From Polycladidibacter stylochi (GTDB lineage: Bacteria; Pseudomonadota; Alphaproteobacteria; Rhizobiales; Stappiaceae), in assembly GCF_001562055.1 (NCBI RefSeq), contig NZ_LLWE01000024.1:532672-596671 (forward strand): DNA of 64,000 nt, in the 5' to 3' direction. Each line of letters begins with the position of its first letter. Position 1 is the stretch's first letter. The translations under genes were made by a program, and so were the position numbers. The notes beneath the pieces are model-generated. The model saw only the letters and a list, made by a program, of their open reading frames with translations, was not told the DNA's origin and did not search any database. Below, in pieces: positions 52,039-60,307 of the stretch.

Positions 52039-52587
52039 TTATTTTTTTGGAGCACTGTTGGGTTGTAACAATAGCTTCACACGGCCCGTTTGGCTGGCGT
52101 CCATGTTAACCCTACCGGTTTTGAGATTAACAGTGATTTTCTTGCCGACAATGACGTTTTTGCCTTGTGTCAGGACCACTTTATCGCCGGTCATCACCAT
52201 AAACTCTTTAACCATGTCAAAGCTGGCTTGGTCGCCTGTCGCAACCTGGTCTTTTGAAGAAATCAGCACATCGCCAAAAGCTTCCAATCGTGAAATTGAT
52301 TGTTGTGGTGCAGCTTCCCCCTCGACTGAGCCTTTGTAATAGACAACCAGTTTTTCGGTTTTAAGTGTCGACGTACCTTGAGTGACAACTACGGTTCCTG
52401 TGAAGATAGCTGTTTTGTCTTTATCTTGCACTTCAAGCTTTTGAGCTTCAATTTCTACCGGCTCATTATTGTTGGAGGCAAAACCCGCAAATGCGTCGGA
52501 AAAAGTACCCTCTTGTGCAAAAGCAGCGAACGGGCCTGCAAGCATAATTATACAAAAACTGAAAACAAACTTGCCCAAAGAGCTCAT
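52039..52587 (-). CDS. lptA: LPS transport periplasmic protein LptA
   Basis: The 182-residue protein has a signal peptide (cleaved after AAFA) and the OstA/LptA fold (VEIEAQKLEVQDKDKTAIFTG, ATGDQASFDMVKEFMVMTG). It bridges the periplasm for LPS. It overlaps the lptC end by four bases. Confidence 0.92.
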   Translation of the reverse strand: MSSLGKFVFSFCIIMLAGPFAAFAQEGTFSDAFAGFASNNNEPVEIEAQKLEVQDKDKTAIFTGTVVVTQGTSTLKTEKLVVYYKGSVEGEAAPQQSISRLEAFGDVLISSKDQVATGDQASFDMVKEFMVMTGDKVVLTQGKNVIVGKKITVNLKTGRVNMDASQTGRVKLLLQPNSAPKK

Positions 52588-53252
52588 TGCTTTTTCTCCA
52601 GTGAAGAGGGAAGAAGCTTTAGCTTAACCCCTTTGGTAAAAGTAACTTTGCTATTTTTTTGGTCTAAGTCCATAGCACCTGCATTAATGTAGCCGCCATC
52701 TGACTGTAACTCCATAGCGTCTTGAGTTACAAACCTACTGGTTTTCATATCAATATCGAGATAATCAAAAAAGGCTGAATAACCCTCGCTATAAGAAATT
52801 TTAACATTATCTCGTAATTCGAGGGTTTGCCTATCAGAATTATAAGTACCTTTATTGGCAACAACGACAACACTTTGGTCTCTATCAAGAGAAATATCGG
52901 CATTTATTGTTTCTAAGTCGATGATCTTAGGGTTACTGATTCGCTGTATAGCCCTTTCAGCATGAACCGAATAGCCTCTATCGCCATCATTCCCTGTAAG
53001 GTGTGGGTTGGACATCACCAAGCCATCACTTGTGAAAGAAACCTCGCCAATTTTAATATAAGAAAAAAAGTTCGTATATAAAACGAAGCCTATGATACCA
53101 ACAGCAATGCTTAAACCTGCCACAGGTAAGAATACACGAAGAAACGCGACCAGGAAGGAATGCCTGCGCGATGCCTTTTTCGCTTTGTTAAAGCGTAACT
53201 GCTCTTCGTAACTGAGCTCGTAGCCGGAGGGGGAGATGGGGGTATTAGTCAT
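52584..53252 (-). CDS. lptC: LPS export protein LptC
   Basis: The 222-residue protein has one N-terminal membrane helix (residues about 39-61 region, FLPVAGLSIAVGIIGFVLY) and a periplasmic beta-jellyroll with ISLDRDQSVVVVANKGTYN. It passes LPS from LptBFG to LptA. Start uncertain: ATG 53250-53252 or a TTG five codons upstream. Confidence 0.88.
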   Translation of the reverse strand: MTNTPISPSGYELSYEEQLRFNKAKKASRRHSFLVAFLRVFLPVAGLSIAVGIIGFVLYTNFFSYIKIGEVSFTSDGLVMSNPHLTGNDGDRGYSVHAERAIQRISNPKIIDLETINADISLDRDQSVVVVANKGTYNSDRQTLELRDNVKISYSEGYSAFFDYLDIDMKTSRFVTQDAMELQSDGGYINAGAMDLDQKNSKVTFTKGVKLKLLPSSLEKKQ

Positions 53253-53593
53253 GTACAGGTCTTGCAATTGCTTTCTATAGCATACGTCTAAGGGCCCTTG
53301 GTTGCTTTACAACTTACGCAAGATTTCTTTTTATATGCGCATTTAAGTTATTCATTCAAGCCGCAAAGCTCATAGAGTTATAAAGTGGCAGAAATGCGTA
53401 GTGCTAATCATTGTTATAAACAAATCTTAAAAATAGCTATATTTTAATACAGCGTTTGGTTCACAGAGCAATAGCAGTCTTTCACGAATAATAAATTCGA
53501 CTATCTGAGCATTTTTCTTTTGCCAATATTTATAGCCAATCAACATCACTAAAAATGTGTGACTTTAAGAGCCTAAAGCCACACCAATTTGCT
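53253..53593. other. Gap between lptC and rnd
   Basis: About 340 AT-rich bases hold no gene. A hairpin CCTAAAGC/GCTTTAGG (53572-53598) overlaps the rnd stop and may end its message. Confidence 0.5.
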
Positions 53594-54214
53594 TTAGGAG
53601 TGTGCAAAAATGTCTGTCTCGGGCCAGCCAGATAAATCTAACGCTGCACGTGTTGGTAAAAATTCAAAGCAAGCTTGGGCTAGCTGGGTGCGCTCTTCAC
53701 GCGCAAGCATAAACTCCAAGCGCTCTTTTAATTGGTGCAAATGCAAAACATCTGATGCGGCATAGGCCAATTGAGCGTCGCTAAGTTTTTTGGCTGCCCA
53801 GTCCGAGCTTTGTTGTTGCTTGGATAGGTCAACGGATAGCAATTCACGGCAAATATCTTTTAAACCATGACGATCTGTGTATGTGCGCACTAACTTGGAG
53901 GCGATCTTAGTACAAAATACGGGGCGTACTTCGATGCCTAAATAGTTTTTCAATACGGCCACATCAAAGCGCGCAAAGTGAAAAATCTTTGGTTTTTTGG
54001 TGTCTTCAAACAATGCTTTCAGATTCGGAGCAGTTGTTTGGCCGCGTTCAATCTGCACCACATCCGCGCTACCATCACCCGACGAAAGCTGTACAACACA
54101 AAGGCGATCACGATGTGGATTGAGGCCAAGTGTTTCAGTGTCTACTGCCACAGCCTGTGCATTTTTATAGGCATCCAAGTTTGGCAAGTCATTTTTATGG
54201 TAGCGAATAGTCAT
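53594..54214 (-). CDS. Ribonuclease D-type 3'-5' exonuclease
   Basis: The 206-residue protein is the DEDD exonuclease domain: AVDTETLGLNPHRDRLCVVQLS (DxE), IFHFARFDVAVLKNYLG, and YAASDVLHLHQLKERL (Y-x3-D). It lacks the HRDC domains of full-length RNase D, a short form common in Alphaproteobacteria. It probably matures or degrades RNA 3' ends. Confidence 0.9.
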   Translation of the reverse strand: MTIRYHKNDLPNLDAYKNAQAVAVDTETLGLNPHRDRLCVVQLSSGDGSADVVQIERGQTTAPNLKALFEDTKKPKIFHFARFDVAVLKNYLGIEVRPVFCTKIASKLVRTYTDRHGLKDICRELLSVDLSKQQQSSDWAAKKLSDAQLAYAASDVLHLHQLKERLEFMLAREERTQLAQACFEFLPTRAALDLSGWPETDIFAHS

Positions 54215-54450
54215 GAACGATCCATTATTTCAGTCTTGTGCTTGGCGGATTAAGAGCACGTCTTGCTACTCTATGCAATCCAATTATGGCTACTAACTGT
54301 TATCCTATTACACGTAGGATTGAGAATAGTCACAGTAGGCGCAGCTATTGGATAAGCTGAAATACAAAGTTGCAATACCTGTCAAAATTGGCAAATTCGT
54401 AAACCTGCAAGTGAGTACCTGTCTATAACGCGAATTGCCAAGAGGTCACA

Positions 54451-55410
54451 ATGAACAAACTCATTATTGATAGTGATGGGGGGACAGACGATATTTTGGC
54501 ATTGCTGTTGCTAGCAGGCCATAACCGTCTTCCAAGCCTGATTACGACAACATTTGGCAATGTCGGCTTGGATCAGGCAACGCAAAATATTGCAGATACA
54601 ATGGCACTGTTGGCGCAAAAGAAGCCGGAAGTTCAACGTATTCCAATCATAAAGGGAGCAAATAAGCCGCTTACAGGCCCGCTGGTTGATGCGAAGGATG
54701 TGCACGGAGAAGATGGATTGGGTGGAATCGCACGCCCCATTCATACAAAGTCAGTGTTTCAAAGTAATGCTATTGAAGCCATAAAGAAGCTATTAGCTGA
54801 GGCACAATCAACAAACCGAAAGGTAGATATCTTAACCTTGGGTCCTTTAACCAACCTGGCAGAAGTTTTGAAAGACAAGCCGGAGTTGGGGGAAGCAATT
54901 GAGCACCTTTGGGTCATGGGTGGTAGTTGCCGAGGGCGGGGCAATGTTACGCTTGCAGCTGAATTCAACATCTACTGTGATCCTCAAGCGGCCGATATTG
55001 TTTTTTCTCTTCCCTTAAACACACATATGATACCTTGGGAGCCATGCTTGGAAACGGCAATTTCTGGTGAAGCGCTGCAGGGTATTTTTTCAAGTCTTCC
55101 CAATACTATAATTAAGCAGTTTGCCATGGATATTTGTGATCATGGGCGGCAATTGGGGCGCAATTGGTATGATGAAGATTTCTGCATAATGCCAGACCCT
55201 TTGGCTGCGGCCTATGTTTTGGATAATCAAATCGCGATGCGCACAATTGTTTGCGGCGTTATGGTAGAAACAGTTGGAGAGCACACAACAGGTGCAACAA
55301 TTCTTGACTTTGAGAATAAAACCAATCGACCGCCAATTGGAATTATAGATCAAGCAGATGGGGCAGCCTTGTCGCGTCTGTTTTCTACCGCAATGCAAAG
55401 ACTGTGTTAG
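54451..55410 (+). CDS. Inosine-uridine preferring nucleoside hydrolase
   Basis: The 319-residue protein starts with the Ca2+-binding LIIDSDGGTDDILALLLL (Asp7, Asp9, Asp13-14 region), with GANKPLTGP, DVHGEDGLGG, LTLGPLTNLAEVL and MGGSCRGRGNVTLAAEFNIYCDPQAA. It cleaves ribonucleosides to base and ribose. It is single and lies between divergent rnd and convergent queG. Confidence 0.9.
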   Translation: MNKLIIDSDGGTDDILALLLLAGHNRLPSLITTTFGNVGLDQATQNIADTMALLAQKKPEVQRIPIIKGANKPLTGPLVDAKDVHGEDGLGGIARPIHTKSVFQSNAIEAIKKLLAEAQSTNRKVDILTLGPLTNLAEVLKDKPELGEAIEHLWVMGGSCRGRGNVTLAAEFNIYCDPQAADIVFSLPLNTHMIPWEPCLETAISGEALQGIFSSLPNTIIKQFAMDICDHGRQLGRNWYDEDFCIMPDPLAAAYVLDNQIAMRTIVCGVMVETVGEHTTGATILDFENKTNRPPIGIIDQADGAALSRLFSTAMQRLC

Positions 55411-55431
55411 CAAAAACTTAAGTGGATATTA

Positions 55432-56493
55432 TCAATTGTGTTGTGTTAGTTCGGCAAGAGCCCACTGCGCTGCATCTACTATGGTTTCGTCTGCGTCTGT
55501 TAACAAGGATTGCACATGGGGCAGTAGATTTTGATCCTCACTATTGCCAGCAGCAATCAAAACATTTCGTATAAATTTATTGCGGCCAATACGCTTAATA
55601 GGTGAGCCAGAAAACAACTGTCGAAACTGCGTATCATCGAGCTTAAGTAGCTCTGCAAGCCGCGGTGCTTTGAGCTCATCACGGGCAATTAGCTTTGCCT
55701 CGTTCGCTTGTTTTGCAAACTTATTCCAAGGACATATGGCAAGGCAATCATCGCAGCCATAAATACGGTTTCCCATAGCCTTGCGCAAAGAGGGGTCTAT
55801 CGGGCCATGGTGCTCAATAGTCAAATAAGAAATACACCTATTGGCATCCAGCTGGTAAGGTGCCGGGAAAGCCTTTGTTGGGCAAATATCGAGGCACTTT
55901 CTGCAATTTCCGCAATGATCGGGTTCAGCTTCATCACGCAATAATTCGGCACTGGTAAAAATAGCACCAAGAAAAAACCAGGAACCTAAGCGGCGTGAGA
56001 CGACATTGGTGTGTTTGCCTTGCCAGCCAAGCCCTGCAGCGGCAGCAAGCGGCTTTTCCATAACGGGTGCGGTGTCGACAAAAACTTTTACATCGCATTT
56101 TGTTTTTGAAGCGACAATGCTGGCAACCTCTTTTAATCGCCCTTTGATGATATCGTGGTAATCGCGATTTTGTGCATAAACTGAAATCGCCGCCTGACTA
56201 CGTTTTTCTAATAGTTCCAGTGGGTTGCTATCCGGCCCGTAATTCATCGCCAGCATGATAACACTACGAACTTCAGGCCAAAGGTTTTGTGGATGTGCCC
56301 GCCGCTCTTGAGTTTCTGGCATCCAGCTCATGCTGGCGTGCCGGCCCTCCTTAATATACGTTCCCAAGCGCTCACCGGGAAGAGGGCCAAAGTCGGCATC
56401 AGTTATACGCACATCGTCAAAGCCCAGTTTGTGGGCCCGCTCTAAGATTTCTTGTTTCAGACGTTTGGCTTGTTTGAGTTCTTTTTCTTGCAC
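55432..56493 (-). CDS. queG: Epoxyqueuosine reductase
   Basis: The 353-residue enzyme catalyses the last queuosine step with cobalamin and two [4Fe-4S] clusters. Visible are VFVDTAPVMEKPLAAAAGLGWQGKHTN, the ferredoxin motifs CGNCRKCLDICPTKAF and CDDCLAICPWN, and a C-terminal HEAT-like tail. It ends 21 bases from the convergent nucleoside hydrolase stop. Confidence 0.95.
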   Translation of the reverse strand: MQEKELKQAKRLKQEILERAHKLGFDDVRITDADFGPLPGERLGTYIKEGRHASMSWMPETQERRAHPQNLWPEVRSVIMLAMNYGPDSNPLELLEKRSQAAISVYAQNRDYHDIIKGRLKEVASIVASKTKCDVKVFVDTAPVMEKPLAAAAGLGWQGKHTNVVSRRLGSWFFLGAIFTSAELLRDEAEPDHCGNCRKCLDICPTKAFPAPYQLDANRCISYLTIEHHGPIDPSLRKAMGNRIYGCDDCLAICPWNKFAKQANEAKLIARDELKAPRLAELLKLDDTQFRQLFSGSPIKRIGRNKFIRNVLIAAGNSEDQNLLPHVQSLLTDADETIVDAAQWALAELTQHN

Positions 56494-56545
56494 GTCGCCA
56501 TTCTTTTCAAATCACAAGTTGTTCACTAACGATAGAGTTAGGAAA

Positions 56546-57238
56546 CTAGAAGTCCAAGTCAGCATAAGTAACAGATGCCGGCATCCCCAAAACACGATCA
56601 GAGAGTAGGGGGCGGAAGCTAGGGCGCGATTTAATCTTTGCATACCACTGCTTAACATTGTCATCTTGTACCCATGGAACTTCGCCAAGGTAATCGGCAC
56701 AGGAAAGGTGTGCTGCAGCCGCCAGATCGGCAAACGTCATTTCATCACCCGAGAGCCAGCGCCTTGTTGCGCATAGGTAGCCCATGAACCTTAGGTGGTT
56801 GCGCATGTTTATACGGGCAACGCGTAAAAAGTCAGAGTTTGGTGCACCTCCCCCTTCGGCATGTGACATCTCTTGTTTATAGATGCGTTCTCTAACCAGA
56901 TAACCGGTTACCTCGCTCTCGAATTTATTTAGAAACCACATTACCAGACGGCGCACCTCTGCCCGCTCGCGTGGGTGATCAGGTAAAAGCCGCCTGTCGG
57001 GTTTCGAGTATCCCCATGTTTCATCAAGATACTCCATAATCACGGAGGCGCCGCACACAGGATTGCCATCATTTTCCACCAAGACAGGAACAGATCCTGA
57101 GGGGTTCATGATTAAAAACTCGCGTCTGCGTTCCCACGGCCGTTCAACAACAAGTTCAAACGGTATGCCGTATTCGCTAAGTGTGAGTCTTATAAAACGC
57201 GACTCTGGGGAGAAAGGGTGATGGTAAAGCTTGAGCAT
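56546..57238 (-). CDS. Glutathione S-transferase family protein
   Basis: The 230-residue protein has a thioredoxin-like N-terminus (MLKLYHHPFSPESRFIRLTL, SGSVPVLVENDG, with the Ser of ASVIMEYLDE) and an all-helical C-terminal domain (SGDEMTFADLAAAAHLSCADYLG). The substrate is unknown. It is located upstream of queG, as in other Rhizobiales. Confidence 0.93.
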   Translation of the reverse strand: MLKLYHHPFSPESRFIRLTLSEYGIPFELVVERPWERRREFLIMNPSGSVPVLVENDGNPVCGASVIMEYLDETWGYSKPDRRLLPDHPRERAEVRRLVMWFLNKFESEVTGYLVRERIYKQEMSHAEGGGAPNSDFLRVARINMRNHLRFMGYLCATRRWLSGDEMTFADLAAAAHLSCADYLGEVPWVQDDNVKQWYAKIKSRPSFRPLLSDRVLGMPASVTYADLDF

Positions 57239-57384
57239 GATTCACATATAGCGGCTACCGGTAACCAAATAGTTGTTTTTTAACCATAACAAGGCGAATA
57301 AATGACTAGATACAAAATCTAGTTAAAAAATCCGCATTTTACGGGGGATTAAATCTCCCAGCCTACACTGGAGAAATTAGGGCA

Positions 57385-58188
57385 ATGAACTCCGAAACGA
57401 TTGTCGGTGCTATTATTCTTGGCCTGACTGAAGGATTAACAGAATTTTTGCCGGTCTCGTCAACCGGTCATTTGCTGCTACTAGGTCACTTTATTGGCTT
57501 TGAAAGTACAGGGCGAACGTTTGAGGTGCTCATTCAGCTTGGGGCTATTCTTGCGATTCTTTCAGTTTATTTTCATCGTTTGTGGTCCATTGCCACCAGT
57601 TTACACAATGATAAGCAATCACAGCATCTCACACTAGGAATCTTACTAGCATTTTTGCCGGCAGCTATTATTGGTGCAATGGCGCATAGCTTTATTAAAT
57701 CAGTTCTTTTTGAAACACCACTTTTAATATGTTCGACACTCATAATAGGTGGACTAATAATGCTATGGGTCGATAGACGCCCGATGAAGGCCAGATATAC
57801 GCGAATAGAAGAGTACCCGTATTGGCTGTATCTTGCTATCGGATTTTGTCAATGCTTGGCCATGGTTCCCGGAGTATCTCGCAGCGGTTCCACAATTGTT
57901 GGTGCACTACTTATGGGTACCGATAAACGCTCTGCAGCGGAGTTTTCATTTTTCTTGGCGATGCCGACGATGGCCGGGGCATTTGCGTATGATCTCTATA
58001 AAAATTATAGTTATCTAAGTTTTGATGATGTTTATTTAATCGCCATCGGTTTTGTTTGTTCTTTTATAGCTGGTTTTTTTGTCGTGCGTACCTTTTTAAC
58101 CTTTGTCAGTAAGCACGGTTTTTCGCTATTTGGTTGGTGGCGTATAATTGTCGGTCTTCTGGGGGTTGTAGGCCTGTTACTTGTTTAA
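57385..58188 (+). CDS. uppP: Undecaprenyl-diphosphatase (BacA/UppP)
   Basis: The 267-residue membrane protein has the two conserved motifs [17 protein letters not shown] and [18 protein letters not shown], with eight or so helices. It recycles the lipid carrier of cell-wall synthesis and can give bacitracin resistance. It is divergent from the GST gene. Confidence 0.96.
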   Translation: MNSETIVGAIILGLTEGLTEFLPVSSTGHLLLLGHFIGFESTGRTFEVLIQLGAILAILSVYFHRLWSIATSLHNDKQSQHLTLGILLAFLPAAIIGAMAHSFIKSVLFETPLLICSTLIIGGLIMLWVDRRPMKARYTRIEEYPYWLYLAIGFCQCLAMVPGVSRSGSTIVGALLMGTDKRSAAEFSFFLAMPTMAGAFAYDLYKNYSYLSFDDVYLIAIGFVCSFIAGFFVVRTFLTFVSKHGFSLFGWWRIIVGLLGVVGLLLV

Positions 58189-58202
58189 TCCTATACCAAT
58201 TC

Positions 58203-58245
58203 GCTAACAAGCAAACGGGGAGACTAGGCCTGTTTGCTTGTTAGC
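58203..58245. terminator. Strong hairpin between uppP and the NDUFA9-like gene
   Basis: GCTAACAAGCAAAC pairs perfectly with GTTTGCTTGTTAGC (14 bases) over a 15-base loop between convergent genes. It has no long T tract on either side. Confidence 0.7.
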
Positions 58246-58254
58246 TATTTAGGG

Positions 58255-59250
58255 TTAGGAATCTTCGTTCATTTCCCTATGCTTTTTATAGATATCGTAT
58301 TGGCCATGTGGCATATATTGCACCAAATAGCTTGGCAATATGGCCTCCATTGTATGCGCAGTAATACCGAGGCCTTCGAGTGTTCGCCCTTCAGAGCGGG
58401 CATTATCACTAACCACGTTGTCTTTTTGCAATAACTTGACTTGGTCAACAGTTAATAGCGGATTTGGTAGTAATTGAAGGAAGCGGGCTTGAAGACGAGC
58501 CATGGAAAATGAAACTCCAAGCAACTTTCTTCTGCGGCCAATTATTTTTAGTAGCAGTTCAAGGCACTCACGAAAGCTTAAAGCTCTTGGTCCGCCAAGC
58601 TCGTAGATGGTTCCTGCCTTGGCTTCTCCATTCAGTGCTTTAATTGTTGCTGCAGCCACATCCCCCACAAAAACTGGCTGAAATTTGGTTTTGCCGCCGC
58701 CAACCAATGGAAGTACGGGCGAGATTTTTGCCATGCTGCCAAAACGGTTGAAGAAACTGTCATCCGGGCCAAAGATAATTGATGGCCGCAAAATTATTGC
58801 ATTTGGGGTGTTTTCCTGAATGAACTCTTCGCCAGCAGCTTTTGTTCGCGCGTATTGCGAAGAGCTTTGCCCATCTGCTCCGATCGCAGAAATATGCACA
58901 AAGCGTTCGATACCTTTGGCTTTGACTTCTTCGCTCAAGGCTTTGAGTGCCTTTGCTTGCACATCCTCAAAGGTTTGCTTGCCGCTTTCCGATAGAATTC
59001 CGACTAAATTCACAACAGCGTCAGCCCCCTCAAGTGCACGCGCAATCGAATCACGATAACGCAAATTTGCTTGAATGGGCATGATTTGTCCCGCTGCCCC
59101 CAAGGGTTGTAAATGCGTTGCCAGATCTGGCCTACGAACCGCAACACGTATTCGCGCGCCTCTTTTTGCAAGCGCACGTACCACGTGGCGCCCAACAAAT
59201 CCTGAGCCACCAAAAACAACAACGAGTTTGTCTTCTAGCTGGTTTGCCAT
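58255..59250 (-). CDS. Complex I NDUFA9-like NAD(P)-binding epimerase-family protein
   Basis: The 331-residue protein starts MANQLEDKLVVVFGGSGFVGRHVV (Rossmann nucleotide site GGSGFVG), then ANLRYRDSIARAL, VVNLVGIL and VFVGDVAAATIKAL. The pattern is that of the short-chain family related to the mitochondrial NDUFA9 subunit, an NADPH-binding accessory protein of complex I. In bacteria its role is not established. A longer start of ten codons is possible. Confidence 0.88.
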   Translation of the reverse strand: MANQLEDKLVVVFGGSGFVGRHVVRALAKRGARIRVAVRRPDLATHLQPLGAAGQIMPIQANLRYRDSIARALEGADAVVNLVGILSESGKQTFEDVQAKALKALSEEVKAKGIERFVHISAIGADGQSSSQYARTKAAGEEFIQENTPNAIILRPSIIFGPDDSFFNRFGSMAKISPVLPLVGGGKTKFQPVFVGDVAAATIKALNGEAKAGTIYELGGPRALSFRECLELLLKIIGRRRKLLGVSFSMARLQARFLQLLPNPLLTVDQVKLLQKDNVVSDNARSEGRTLEGLGITAHTMEAILPSYLVQYMPHGQYDIYKKHREMNEDS

Positions 59251-59529
59251 ATTTCTATCCCTATTTGCGACCGACCCCAAAGGTGATTTTGAAAGGACGT
59301 ATTATCTCTATTTTTATAGCGCTAATTATATAAAGGTATGCTCTTAGCTTGTCAGAAACAGCTTGGTGTCGCAAAGCGTTGTACAATGCGACAAATTACA
59401 CTGAATCATTTCCCCGTTACCCATATAATTATTGCTGTGGTTTTCATAGGATTTAGCAAAGCAACATACGCGCTTTCTCTTATTAAAAGCAGCTTGTGGA
59501 TGAATGCAAAATCTTTTTTTGAGTAGGAA
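59251..59529. other. Gap upstream of tRNA-Leu
   Basis: These 279 bases contain small frames without family features. I see no gene here. Confidence 0.5.
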
Positions 59530-59558
59530 TTGACAAGCGCAATCAATAGCCTTAGAAA
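59530..59558 (+). promoter_or_regulatory. Candidate sigma-70 promoter of tRNA-Leu
   Basis: TTGACA (59530-59535) and TAGAAA (59553-59558) are spaced by 17 bases, about 45 bases upstream of the tRNA. Confidence 0.6.
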
Positions 59559-59603
59559 CCGCCCTCACAGACGGGGCGTTGACCACGCTTATTTGTTTGT
59601 TGT

Positions 59604-59690
59604 GCCCAGGTGGCGGAACTGGTAGACGCGCTAGCTTCAGGTGCTAGTGCCCTAACGGGCGTGGAGGTTCGAGTCCTCTCCTGGGCACCA
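59604..59690 (+). tRNA. tRNA-Leu (CAG)
   Basis: The 87 bases have the acceptor GCCCAGG/CCTGGGC, a long variable arm (TGCCCTAACGGGCGT) typical of Leu, anticodon stem CTAGC/GCTAG with loop TTCAGGT (anticodon CAG), T loop TTCGAGT, and encoded CCA. Confidence 0.97.
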
Positions 59691-60307
59691 TTTTCAATTC
59701 AAAATAATTTCATATTCTTCAAAGCGATCGCAAAGTGCTTTGAGCTTTCAGTTTTACCTGATAGCGAACTCTGTCTCCTTACAGTTGGGTAAATGCCTTG
59801 CGTTACTTTCCATTATGTATTGGCAAAAATGTTTGCAGTTCTTTACCATGATGTGTAGCCCCAAAACATTCGATTGCGTGATAATTTTGGCACAAGCAAA
59901 ATGGCAAAATAAAACGATTAAATCCCGTGGGCTAAACGGGATTTATTCTTGTTCATTTAGAAATATAAGCAGTGCTGCGTACGATGTAAGTGGATAACCC
60001 TACGGGTGCATTTATTTTTAAATTGATAATGCATAAGATTAATATCTCTATCATAAAGTAAAAATTATGATATGATTGATAATTCATCATATATATAATT
60101 TATATTATGACAATACATGTAGATATATTATAGGAGGTGAAATTGTATAGATAACTATAGGTAATATTTTATAAATAAGAAGTTTCAAAAATGATGCGTT
60201 GTTATTATCGATAATGTTTATTTTATATTTTGCAATCAAGGGTTGATAAATATACTTCATCAATTTTATATAAGCAAAAGCATTGTTTGTTTCGGGTTAT
60301 ATAGATT
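59691..60307. other. AT-rich gap between tRNA-Leu and the autotransporter
   Basis: The 617 bases contain no recognised gene. A hairpin AAATCCCGT/ACGGGATTT (59920-59944), followed by ATTCTTG, could be a terminator. From about 60000 the sequence is extremely AT-rich (stretches such as TCATATATATAATTTATA). A full AGGAGGTGA ribosome-binding sequence at about 60132-60140 is followed only by a TTG-TAT-AGA-TAA mini-frame. Confidence 0.6.

Noticed and set aside
59610..59792. A 60-codon frame across tRNA-Leu
   Set aside because: It reads through the tRNA gene and is a well-known type of spurious annotation.
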